Shown: piece after piece, positions 5,075 through 12,072 of the stretch
How the letters are laid out: each line of letters opens with the position of its first letter
How positions within the stretch are numbered: position 1 is the stretch's first letter
Assembly (NCBI GenBank): GCA_003140785.1
Contig: PLKY01000289.1
Location: 1 to 12,691, forward strand
DNA from: Acidobacteriaceae bacterium
Lineage (GTDB): Bacteria; Acidobacteriota; Terriglobia; Terriglobales; Acidobacteriaceae
Direction: 5' to 3'
DNA: 12,691 nucleotides
Translations under genes and position numbers: made by a program
The notes under the pieces: generated by a model
Database searches by the model: none
What the model was told of the DNA's origin: nothing
Seen by the model: the letters and a program-made list of their open reading frames with translations, nothing else

Positions 5075-8000
5075 TCAGAACGACAGCTTGAGAGCCAATT
5101 GCACAAGGCGCGGATTGTTCACGGTTGAATTCACCGCGCCAAAGCCGGTCGCGTTGATGTCGCCGATGGGCATGCCGTATTGCGGGTGATTGAAGAGGTT
5201 GAAAAACTCCGCGCGGAAATTCAAACCTGTCTCGCGCCACGGCAAGGCAAATTGCTTGATGACGGAGAAGTCTGTGTTCACGAAATCGGGTCCGACGACT
5301 GGCACGCGGGAGGCGTTGCCGAGTTCGCCTGTGGGTGCCGCAACAAAACATGCTTGGTTGATCCACTGGTACTGGCCGTGGTTGGCGGCGTAGGGGTTGC
5401 AGTTGGCGACCCGATTGGGCCGGTTGTAGTTAAAGCTGTCGCCGCCTGTATTGAAGGCTACGCCCGAGGTGTTGTCGCTGTCGATCAGCGGAACGGGGAA
5501 TCCGGAAGAGACTCTTTCGATCAGCGTGGCCTGCCAATCGCCGAGAAACGTGTTGGTCACCGGCTTCCAGCCACTTCCGAACGCTCTTCCCGTGCCGAAG
5601 GGCAAATCGTAGATGACGCTGCCGGTAAAGCTGTTTGCGAGGTGGATCTGCGACAGGGACCAATCGAGATTCTGCCAGTTGGGCAGCGGGAAATAGGGAG
5701 CGCTCAGCTCGGAGCCCAACCCGTCGGATAACCCATTGTCATAGGTATGAGAGTAGGTGTAAGCAACTAGAGCGTAGAGGCCGTACTTCGGCGTCTTGGT
5801 CTCCGCCTTCACCTGAAACGAATTGTAGGTTGTCTTGCCCACGTCGCCCAGCAGCAGGATCGCGTTGAAGTTCGGTGGGACGTACGGATAGATGTAGGGA
5901 GCGCCGCCAGACAGGCAGCCGAGTGTATAACCGGGGATGGTTCCGCAACCCGAGGGACTGTTGGTGTTGAGGTCGTTGCCGATGACCAGCAGGTGGCCGC
6001 CTGTCGAACCGGCGTAGCCCGCGGTGAGGAGAACATTGCCTGGCAACTCGCGTTCGACGTTTGCGTTGTATTGGTGAACTCGGCCGGGCTGGATATTCCT
6101 CGGCTCGTAATTGAACGTGCCGACATAGCTGGCCACATTTTGCGGCGTGGGAAGGGCGAGGAAGCCGCCGGAGGCTGTCGGGGGATCTTCGACTGTCGAA
6201 CCGGGCAGGGTGGCGCAGTATGAAGTGGCAAAGGCGCAGCCCGCTGAAAACGTCGCTGGGAAATGATCGGACTCGCCGAGGTTGGGCGGATTCTGCCACA
6301 GGCCTTGTGCGCCCTGGTTCCACGACGAATCGTGATAGATGCCGAAGCCGAGGCGAAGCACGGTCTTGTCGCTGCCCAGAACTTTCCAGGTGAGGCCGAC
6401 GCGCGGTTCGTATGCGCCCCAGAACATGTTGATGCCCGCCGATCTGCTGACTCCGTTCTGGCCGGCGATAAAAAGCTGTTGCGTTGACGGGATGTAGTCC
6501 GCCATCCGGTTATGCTCTTCGGTGATGGGGGTGGTCATGTCCCACGCAAGGCCAAGGTTGAGGGTGAGCGAAGGGGTAACGCGCCAGTCATCCTCGACGA
6601 AGGGCCGGTAGATCTTCCAGCGGCGGCCGGTGATGGCGCCGCCGTAGGTCTGGTCATGAATGGCCCCTCCAACAATTCCCATCAGCAGATCCGCCTCGGG
6701 ATTGCCGGGGGCGACGCCTGCGCCAGTGAAGTTTCCGAAGGTGCCGACGAGCCAGAAGCCGTCTTGAAATTCCTCGGTTCCGACGTTCATCTGGTTGCCG
6801 CGAAAATCGATGCCGGTGTGGATCTCATGCTTGCCGCGGATCAGATCGAGATCGTCCTTGAACGAGTAGATGTTGGTTCCACCCTGAAATGGAGAGTAGC
6901 CGCGATCGCCGAGAGACCAATAGCCGCCCTGGAGTTCGGCGGAAACCAGACCTTGACTGTAGGAGCCACCGGCCATCGGGGCGCCGGCGGATGAGCATCC
7001 CAGATCGGCGTTGGGAATTCCCAGGATGGCCGACTCGCAGGTGAAATTGCCGAGCGAAGCAATGTAGTCGAAAATGCGATCGTAGCCCACGGTGGCCTGG
7101 TTGAGCGTGCGGGGCGAGAACACGTGGCTCCAGCCGACGCCGATGTTGCGCCCGTGGTTGATGAGGTTCTCATTGCTGCCGAAGGCGTTGGACTCGGCGA
7201 GGGTGGGCGCCCCGCCCGGAACAAAGGAGAAAGCCTGGTCGTAGCTGAACCGCGCAAAGAGGTTGTCCGAGGCGGTGAGCGTCTCGTCCAGCCGGGCATC
7301 GAATTTGGTTTCATTCAAAACGCGGACAGGCTCGTTGACATAGTTATAGCTCGCGTTGGGGTTGCCCGCGTTGGCATTGGGCGCGGGATAGATGCCGATC
7401 ATCGCGTTGCCGACGCTGTCGAAGAGGTTGGAGGGGATCTTGGCGCAGTCGACTCCCTTAGCCTGGCTACCGTCGGGGTTTGCAGGGATGGCGTTCCCCA
7501 AGCCGTCGCACTGGAAGTAGGCGTCCGGCGCGCCTACCATGTTCGGGTTGGCGATGGGATACGGCACGACATTGCCATTGGAATCCAGCACAGGAGTGCC
7601 GAATGGGTTGTTTGTGAAATCTCCGCTGCGCATGGCCAGGGAAGGAACCAGACCGGTGAAGGTAATTCCCTCGCGTTGATACTTCTGCTCGCCATCCACA
7701 AAGAAAAACGTCTTGTTGTGGCGGATAGGCCCTCCGACAGAGCCGCCGAACTGGTTCAAATTGAACTTCGGGGTTGTCGTGTCAAAATCGCCCTTCGCGT
7801 CGAGGTCGGTGTTGCGAACGAATTCGAAGAGCGACCCATGCCAGTCGTTCGATCCTGATTTTGTCGTGACAAGCACGGTCGGACCGGCCCGGGTGCCGAA
7901 CTCGGCAGAGTAGGTGTAGGTAAGGACTTTGAATTCCTGAATGTCGTCGATTGAGGAGAAGACGCCGATGCCGCCCGCGGTCAACTCGTTATTGTCAACG

Positions 8001-8674
8001 CCGTCCAACAACCAGTCTGTGCTGTTGGGGCGCGAGCCGCCCACCGAGAGCGAGAACGAACCGCGCGCGGCCACCTCGCTGTCGCTGCCCTGGGTGAAAA
8101 AACTGTTGGGGTTGGTTTCTGACGTGGCGCCGGCAGTCAGTGTCGCGAGCTGAACGAAATCGCGTCCGTTGAGCGGCAGCTGCGTTACCTGCTGCGAAGT
8201 GATGACCTGGCCGAGCGATGCATTGGCGGTCTCGACCGCTACAGCGTCGCCGGAAACGGCAACCGTTGTGACGACGGTGGCGGGTACGAGCGCAAAGTCG
8301 AGCTCGCGGGCTTCATCCACCTGGAGACGCAGATCCTTCGATTCGGCGCTTTGAAATCCCGCCGCGTCGACGCGCACATTGTAGGTCCCGACAGGAAGAA
8401 GGGGGATCAGATAGTGTCCGGTATTGTCCGTCTTACCGTCACGAGCCAGGCCGGTTCCCTGAGACGTCGCGATGACGGTAGCTCCTGGGACAGCCGATCC
8501 GGATTTATCGACGACATTGCCGGAGAAACTTCCAGTGGCCTGGCCATGCACGGCCGGAGAGATGATGAGTGTGAGAACGCAGATGACGACGAGCAGCAGG
8601 ATTTTGTGGAATTTTGTATCGGCAGGGCCTTCCACCGATTTCGGACACTTCGCGCCAATCAACGTGCGGTTCAT
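5075..8674 (-). CDS. Oar-like TonB-dependent receptor with N-terminal carboxypeptidase-regulatory-like domain
   Basis: A 1,199-residue outer membrane protein. Start ATG (8672-8674) is chosen because AAAGGGG lies seven bases upstream; the frame extends 31 codons further but that part overlaps the promoter. A basic N-region is followed by a hydrophobic helix (about 24-39) and A-V-H-G/Q-A near residue 44, a plausible signal-peptidase site. Residues about 46-131 form a CarboxypepD_reg-like beta-sandwich (G-x-V-x-D-x-S-G-x-x-V-P-G-A). A plug domain follows (about 145-290), including L-P-L-N-G-R-D-F, L-D-G-V-D-N-N-E and T-K-S-G-S-N-x-W-H-G. The rest is a large beta-barrel ending L-K-L-S-F, with the C-terminal phenylalanine used for outer membrane assembly. 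Family knowledge: Oar-type receptors abound in Acidobacteriota and are thought to take up oligosaccharides or other large substrates. The substrate is unknown, and no SusD, TonB or degradative gene lies beside it. Confidence 0.93.
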   Translation of the reverse strand: MNRTLIGAKCPKSVEGPADTKFHKILLLVVICVLTLIISPAVHGQATGSFSGNVVDKSGSAVPGATVIATSQGTGLARDGKTDNTGHYLIPLLPVGTYNVRVDAAGFQSAESKDLRLQVDEARELDFALVPATVVTTVAVSGDAVAVETANASLGQVITSQQVTQLPLNGRDFVQLATLTAGATSETNPNSFFTQGSDSEVAARGSFSLSVGGSRPNSTDWLLDGVDNNELTAGGIGVFSSIDDIQEFKVLTYTYSAEFGTRAGPTVLVTTKSGSNDWHGSLFEFVRNTDLDAKGDFDTTTPKFNLNQFGGSVGGPIRHNKTFFFVDGEQKYQREGITFTGLVPSLAMRSGDFTNNPFGTPVLDSNGNVVPYPIANPNMVGAPDAYFQCDGLGNAIPANPDGSQAKGVDCAKIPSNLFDSVGNAMIGIYPAPNANAGNPNASYNYVNEPVRVLNETKFDARLDETLTASDNLFARFSYDQAFSFVPGGAPTLAESNAFGSNENLINHGRNIGVGWSHVFSPRTLNQATVGYDRIFDYIASLGNFTCESAILGIPNADLGCSSAGAPMAGGSYSQGLVSAELQGGYWSLGDRGYSPFQGGTNIYSFKDDLDLIRGKHEIHTGIDFRGNQMNVGTEEFQDGFWLVGTFGNFTGAGVAPGNPEADLLMGIVGGAIHDQTYGGAITGRRWKIYRPFVEDDWRVTPSLTLNLGLAWDMTTPITEEHNRMADYIPSTQQLFIAGQNGVSRSAGINMFWGAYEPRVGLTWKVLGSDKTVLRLGFGIYHDSSWNQGAQGLWQNPPNLGESDHFPATFSAGCAFATSYCATLPGSTVEDPPTASGGFLALPTPQNVASYVGTFNYEPRNIQPGRVHQYNANVERELPGNVLLTAGYAGSTGGHLLVIGNDLNTNSPSGCGTIPGYTLGCLSGGAPYIYPYVPPNFNAILLLGDVGKTTYNSFQVKAETKTPKYGLYALVAYTYSHTYDNGLSDGLGSELSAPYFPLPNWQNLDWSLSQIHLANSFTGSVIYDLPFGTGRAFGSGWKPVTNTFLGDWQATLIERVSSGFPVPLIDSDNTSGVAFNTGGDSFNYNRPNRVANCNPYAANHGQYQWINQACFVAAPTGELGNASRVPVVGPDFVNTDFSVIKQFALPWRETGLNFRAEFFNLFNHPQYGMPIGDINATGFGAVNSTVNNPRLVQLALKLSF

Positions 8675-8745
8675 CGTCAAACCCCTTTCGAGAATTCGGT
8701 TTAAGGTGGGTTTCTTGGGATCGATTGCGCTGCGCTGGTTACTAG

Positions 8746-8774
8746 ACTGTAAGAATTGGCCGGTCAAAAGTCAA
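8746..8774 (-). promoter_or_regulatory. Sigma70-type promoter of the Oar-like receptor
   Basis: On the minus strand TTGACT (8774-8769, five of six to the -35 consensus) is followed after exactly 17 bases by TACAGT (8751-8746, four of six to the -10 consensus). Transcription would start near 8739, leaving a leader of about 65 bases before the ATG at 8674. This is the best promoter match in the window. The rest of the 291-base divergent gap (8675-8965) shows no gene or strong repeat. Confidence 0.6.
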
Positions 8775-8929
8775 CGCACGTTTCGAAACCAGAGCTTCGC
8801 CGCCTATTCCTTCTTCCTTCTTGCTCTTTTCGACTCGCTTCTCAAATTCGGCAGCCTTTCGCTTAACAAACCAGAAGAGCAGATTCTTCGGGCCTTTGAG
8901 GCGAGCTTTAATTCCTGCGGATGATGGGT

Positions 8930-8938
8930 TGGTACACT
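8930..8938 (+). promoter_or_regulatory. Possible extended -10 promoter for the GNAT gene
   Basis: TGG directly before TACACT (8933-8938) forms an extended -10 element. No clear -35 is seen, which such promoters tolerate. A start near 8945 would give a leader of about 20 bases containing the GAGAGG ribosome-binding sequence at 8951-8956. Confidence 0.35.
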
Positions 8939-8965
8939 CCTTAGAACAACGAGAGGTCTTCCCGG

Positions 8966-9841
8966 ATGTCATCGAAAACCTTGCCTGACGTCGTGGTGCG
9001 AACAGCCACGCCGGAGGATGCCGCGGTTTGCGGACAGATCTGCTACGACGCGTTTTGCGCCATTAGCGCTGCCCACGGATTTCCCTGTGACTTTCCTACG
9101 CCGGAGGCAGCTATCGGTCTCCTCACGATGATGTTTTCGAACCCGGCGTTCTATTGCGTGGTAGCGGAGGTCGACGGCCGGATTGCCGGCAGCAACTGCC
9201 TCGACGAGGATTCCGCGATTTACGGCGTGGGACCCGTCACGGTTCAACCCGGCACGCAGAACCGGGGAGTGGGCCGCTGGTTGATGGAGGCCGCGATGGA
9301 TCGCGCCAGGACACGCGGCGCGTCGGGAGTGAGGCTGGTGCAGGCCGCTTTCCACAATCGTTCGTTTTCTCTTTATACCTCGCTGGGCTTCGACGTGCGC
9401 GAGCCGCTGTGTTGCCTGCAGGGAAAGACACGCGCGCGCAGTGTTGCGGGATGCGAGGTTCGGCGCGCAATGCCTGCGGACGAGGATGCCTGCAATGCGC
9501 TCTCGCGCCGGGTTCACGGCTTTGAGCGGGGAAGCGAGTTGTCACAGGGGATTGCGCAGGGCACCGCGTGCCTGGTGGAGCGCGGAAGCCGCGTGACCGG
9601 ATACACGAGCCATCTCGGGTTCTTTGGCCATTCGACCGCCGAAACGAATGTGGATTTGCAGGCGCTGATTGCTTCCGCCGAGTCTTTTGCGGGCCCGGGA
9701 ATTCTTGTTCCCTCGCGCAACAGCGTGTTGTTGCACTGGTGCCTGCAAAACGGTCTTCGCGTGGTTCAACCCATGACGTTGATGAGCACCGGGCTGTATA
9801 ACGAACCGGCTGGGGCGTGGCTGCCGTCTGTTCTTTTCTAG
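8966..9841 (+). CDS. GNAT family N-acetyltransferase with a second, degenerate GNAT-like half
   Basis: A 291-residue cytosolic protein. The N-terminal half (about 10-150) carries the acetyl-CoA site: V92-x-V-x-P95 and then Q98-N-R-G-V-G103, the R/Q-x-x-G-x-G/A pyrophosphate loop, plus N131-R-S-F-S-L-Y-T-S-L-G-F142, the usual GNAT motif B. A new start-like segment, E164-V-R-R-A-M-P-A-D-E-D-A (164-175), resembles the opening of another GNAT domain, but this half lacks a clear Q-x-x-G-x-G loop, so it probably lost catalysis and serves substrate binding or fold stability. Tandem GNAT proteins with one active half are known. The substrate is not predictable. ATG at 8966 has GAGAGG nine bases upstream. 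It stands alone, divergent from the receptor and convergent with vapC, with ten bases between stops. Confidence 0.88.
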   Translation: MSSKTLPDVVVRTATPEDAAVCGQICYDAFCAISAAHGFPCDFPTPEAAIGLLTMMFSNPAFYCVVAEVDGRIAGSNCLDEDSAIYGVGPVTVQPGTQNRGVGRWLMEAAMDRARTRGASGVRLVQAAFHNRSFSLYTSLGFDVREPLCCLQGKTRARSVAGCEVRRAMPADEDACNALSRRVHGFERGSELSQGIAQGTACLVERGSRVTGYTSHLGFFGHSTAETNVDLQALIASAESFAGPGILVPSRNSVLLHWCLQNGLRVVQPMTLMSTGLYNEPAGAWLPSVLF

Positions 9842-9851
9842 ATGCTTTGTG

Positions 9852-10277
9852 CTAGCCGCGGAGGGGATTCAGAAGGTCTATGCCTTGAAAGTGCCTTTCA
9901 TTTTCTGTGACGAGGACGCAGTTGTTGGCTTCGGCGACTGCGGCAATCATCATGTCCAAGGCGCTGCGCGGCTTTCCTTTCGCTGTCCCCTCCGACATCA
10001 ATCTGGCCCATATCAGTGCGGCTCTCTCGTCGAAGGGGAGAACGCGTCCGGGAAACAATGCCTGCGGGCCTTCCGGGCCAGAGTACCAATCTTCCAGTTG
10101 CCTGCGTTTCTTACCGCGCGGCAATTCGAGGATGCCTCGCCAAATCTCGGCCACCGCTAGAGAAGAGATGAACAGCGAATCGTCCGACTGATCGGCCATC
10201 CATGTCAGTAACGCCCGCGACGGAGCAGGCTTAATGACATTGCTGAGAATGTTGGTATCGAGAAGATAGCGCGTCAC
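9852..10277 (-). CDS. vapC: PIN-domain ribonuclease toxin, VapC/FitB-like
   Basis: A 141-residue PIN-domain protein. The acidic metal-binding residues are in place: D7 in Y-L-L-D-T-N-I, E44 in A-V-A-E-I-W, D108 in S-A-L-D-M-M-I-A, and the last motif T124-E-N-E-R-H-F. Length and order match VapC toxins, which cleave RNA (often tRNA or rRNA) when freed from their antitoxin. The start overlaps the antitoxin stop by four bases (ATGA at 10277-10274), indicating coupled translation, so no separate ribosome-binding site is needed. The gene looks intact and its 3' part is the closest relative of the remnant at 4457-4570. The exact RNA target cannot be inferred. Confidence 0.92.
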   Translation of the reverse strand: MTRYLLDTNILSNVIKPAPSRALLTWMADQSDDSLFISSLAVAEIWRGILELPRGKKRRQLEDWYSGPEGPQALFPGRVLPFDERAALIWARLMSEGTAKGKPRSALDMMIAAVAEANNCVLVTENERHFQGIDLLNPLRG

Positions 10278-10588
10278 AGCTCGACGTCTCGTCCTGTCTC
10301 CCGCGAGCGAGTGAGGTTCAGGTCTACGCCGACTAATGGGGACCGACGCAGAGCGGCAAGTATTCCGCCCTTCTTTGCCGGTTTTTCGGCGACCGTGCGC
10401 CGAATCTCGGAGCGAATGCGCACACCTTCCGGGTCATTTTGCGCAAGCCGCCTTGCGAGGGAACGGATCAATTCGCGGTCCGAATCGAGACCGAGAACTT
10501 CAAAGCGCGCGACGCCGCGCTTCTTGAGGCGGCTGCGATAGTTTTGGATGGCTCGTTTTTGGGATGTCTCGGTCATCAGCAGCTTCAT
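10274..10588 (-). CDS. vapB: VapB-type antitoxin
   Basis: A 104-residue, highly charged protein directly upstream of vapC. The N-terminal half (about residues 10-50: a basic Y-R-S-R-L-K-K-R-G, then F-E-V-L, then helices) looks like a small DNA-binding and dimerisation domain. The C-terminus (S-P-L-V-G-V-D-L-N-L, 83-92, then G-R-D-V-E-L) has the short acidic and hydrophobic pattern by which antitoxins clamp their toxin; similar tails occur in Phd/YefM-type antitoxins, so the exact DNA-binding family is uncertain. ATG at 10588 has AAGAAG close upstream; the internal ATG four codons later has nothing comparable. Identification as antitoxin rests on position, overlap and size as well as sequence. 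It probably represses its own promoter through the repeats at 10596-10619. Confidence 0.82.
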   Translation of the reverse strand: MKLLMTETSQKRAIQNYRSRLKKRGVARFEVLGLDSDRELIRSLARRLAQNDPEGVRIRSEIRRTVAEKPAKKGGILAALRRSPLVGVDLNLTRSRETGRDVEL

Positions 10589-10595
10589 TCTTCTT

Positions 10596-10619
10596 ATATC
10601 CTGTAATATAACCTGTAAT
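10596..10619 (-). promoter_or_regulatory. Tandem 12-bp repeat, probable VapB operator
   Basis: On the plus strand ATATCCTGTAAT (10596-10607) is followed without a gap by ATAACCTGTAAT (10608-10619), 11 of 12 bases identical. The pair begins eight bases upstream of the antitoxin ATG and covers the probable -10. Repeat length near one helical turn means two antitoxin dimers would bind on nearly the same face of the DNA. An 8-bp palindrome, ATCGCGAT (10618-10625), adjoins it. Confidence 0.55.
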
Positions 10620-10634
10620 CGCGATATGTTGCAA
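10605..10634 (-). promoter_or_regulatory. Probable vapBC promoter
   Basis: Minus-strand TTGCAA (10634-10629, four of six to the -35 consensus) lies 18 bases from TATATT (10610-10605, five of six to the -10 consensus). The -10 falls within the tandem repeat, as expected for an autorepressed toxin-antitoxin operon. Transcription would begin near 10598, ten bases before the ATG. Confidence 0.45.
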
Positions 10635-10774
10635 AGAATCGCCTAATTCTTCGTGATGGATGCGATTCGTTGAATGGCGGGGCAGATCGGTGCACCCTGG
10701 CCGACTTAAACGGTAGTGATCTCGGGTCGTTGGTCAGACACAATCGCTGCTCCCTTCTGAGATCTGGAACGGCA

Positions 10775-11908
10775 TCAATAGAGATAATCTATCGTGGCGC
10801 AAAAGGTCCTAAACACTGCCCTTTGAATCCGGTCGAAATCGTTCCAGATGACTGATTCCGACTCAATCTTGTGGGCTCCCCGGTTCCTGAGACCATAGGC
10901 TATTGCAACGTCGCACTGCAGCCTATCAAGAACTCTCCCGTTGATTGCCAGTTTTCTGTCGAGCGCGTCTGTCATACACGGACCAAAATTACTTTTGAAT
11001 TGAGCGTTAAGCTCTCCAAGTTGCGGAAGCGCATGGCCAGCATGACCGAGAAGATAGGTGCCGTGATCGACGAACTGCCACTTCGATGAATTCTTTTGCT
11101 TTATCGCATTGTCGATCACAAGCAAAAGCTCAAAGAGAAGATTGAGCTGAAGCTGGCCCACAAATTGGTTTCGCTTGGCCCCGACAGGTATTTCCGACAT
11201 CTCCTTCAATCGTGCAAGTGTGTAAGTGAGAAGAAAGACTACGTCGTGATTTGGAGGGTTGCGAAGAAACTTATCTCTTACGTCGTCGATGCTGAACGCG
11301 CGTCCGTGTACATTACTGTAATCCGTGATGAACACCTTGAAGAAGCTAACCTGTTCATCGACCCAGCCCTTGAATGCCTGATTCACTTTGTCGTAGTTGA
11401 GACTAACTAATGCATAAGCGGGAGTATCTGGGTATTTGAGTCCAGATGAGGTCCGACTGTCTTCCTCGGCAGCTTGATGCGCTAGGACGTAGCCGCTGTC
11501 GATACTTCCCCTGAGAAGAGCGGCTATTGCCCAAAAGTAATAGGGAAGTCCTTTGTCAATCTGTTCGCCCGAATGCGTTCCTTCCCACTCCCGAGCGGGA
11601 TCGAGGGCCATTCGCCAAATCTCCTCAGCCAAATCGAGCCTCCCTTTGCCACGGAAATAAGCCCAAAGCGGCGAAAAGCCATAGAAATAATGGTCGTGCG
11701 CTGCCGGCGCGTCGGGACTACCGATGTAGCTATCGAAGTACTCGGACGCGGCGGCTCTGAATTCACTGTCAAGCTGAGGCTGCGCACCAGCAATTATTAC
11801 CTTTTCGTAGAGGCGGTCAAATGCCGCTTCCATCGTCTGCTGCCCTATAGGGTGAACGTCAAACAGAAAATTTCCTATGGAAACCCTTCGCACGTTCGTT
11901 TGCTCCAA
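10775..11908 (-). CDS. Uncharacterised helical protein with C-terminal HEPN-like RNxGAH motif
   Basis: Up to 377 residues; no full-length family is recognised. The protein appears almost entirely helical, soluble and rich in aromatic residues, with no signal peptide. Near the C-terminus, in A-Y-G-L-R341-N-R-G-A-H346-K, it has an R-N-x-x-x-H motif within predicted helices, the signature of HEPN-superfamily RNases; similar motifs end several abortive-infection-type proteins. HEPN assignment is inference from this motif and the following helix (W-N-D-F-D-R-I-Q-R). The start is TTG at 11908 or, more attractive by ribosome binding, GTG at 11893, which has GGAG nine bases upstream. It is divergent from the DUF4145-like gene, which carries nearly the same motif, and downstream of it (same strand) lies vapBC. 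Base composition is less GC-rich than the receptor gene, consistent with an acquired segment. Confidence 0.75.
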   Translation of the reverse strand: MEQTNVRRVSIGNFLFDVHPIGQQTMEAAFDRLYEKVIIAGAQPQLDSEFRAAASEYFDSYIGSPDAPAAHDHYFYGFSPLWAYFRGKGRLDLAEEIWRMALDPAREWEGTHSGEQIDKGLPYYFWAIAALLRGSIDSGYVLAHQAAEEDSRTSSGLKYPDTPAYALVSLNYDKVNQAFKGWVDEQVSFFKVFITDYSNVHGRAFSIDDVRDKFLRNPPNHDVVFLLTYTLARLKEMSEIPVGAKRNQFVGQLQLNLLFELLLVIDNAIKQKNSSKWQFVDHGTYLLGHAGHALPQLGELNAQFKSNFGPCMTDALDRKLAINGRVLDRLQCDVAIAYGLRNRGAHKIESESVIWNDFDRIQRAVFRTFCATIDYLY

Positions 11909-12011
11909 TCTTCCGGGCGCTCATACCTGCCTACTCTTGGGATTCTACCTAGGGCGCGGGTAGGTCGCTCGCTGTCCGCTTTCCCCTCCTAAGAACTCCG
12001 GGATTAAATAG

Positions 12012-12036
12012 ATGCGCCTATTTTGGGTGGGCGCAT
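12012..12036. repeat. Hairpin in the divergent intergenic region
   Basis: ATGCGCC (12012-12018) and GGCGCAT (12030-12036) are exact reverse complements around an 11-base loop. It lies about midway between the two divergent HEPN-like genes (gap 11909-12072) and could be a shared operator or part of a leader. Beyond this repeat and a weak -10 the gap shows nothing recognisable. Confidence 0.35.
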
Positions 12037-12059
12037 GCTACGCCGAGAAGGGATTCTGA

Positions 12060-12065
12060 TACAAA
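12060..12065 (+). promoter_or_regulatory. Possible -10 element of the DUF4145-like gene (leaderless transcript)
   Basis: TACAAA ends seven bases before the ATG at 12073, so a transcript from it would begin at or next to the start codon. This fits the absence of a ribosome-binding sequence there; the only purine-rich stretch, GAGAAGGGA, is 20 bases upstream. The case is circumstantial and no -35 is evident. Confidence 0.25.
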
Positions 12066-12072
12066 TGGCGTT

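Noticed and set aside
5180..8704. Several long plus-strand frames opposite the receptor (for example 5180-5731 and 7124-7858)
   Set aside because: They mirror the codon bias of the receptor on the other strand and match no domain I recognise.
8675..8767. 31-codon N-terminal extension of the receptor
   Set aside because: It would include the -10 region, has no ribosome-binding sequence, and would put an unlikely long polar stretch before the signal peptide. The ATG at 8674 has a strong AAAGGGG.
8742..8972. Minus-strand frame of 76 residues, lysine- and glutamate-rich in the middle
   Set aside because: Its only start overlaps the GNAT start codon, it has no ribosome-binding sequence, and it covers the receptor promoter. 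Probably chance in a T/C-rich spacer.
11096..11410. Plus-strand frame of 104 residues with fairly protein-like composition
   Set aside because: It is antisense within the 10775-11908 gene, has no ribosome-binding sequence, and is better explained as a shadow of that gene.
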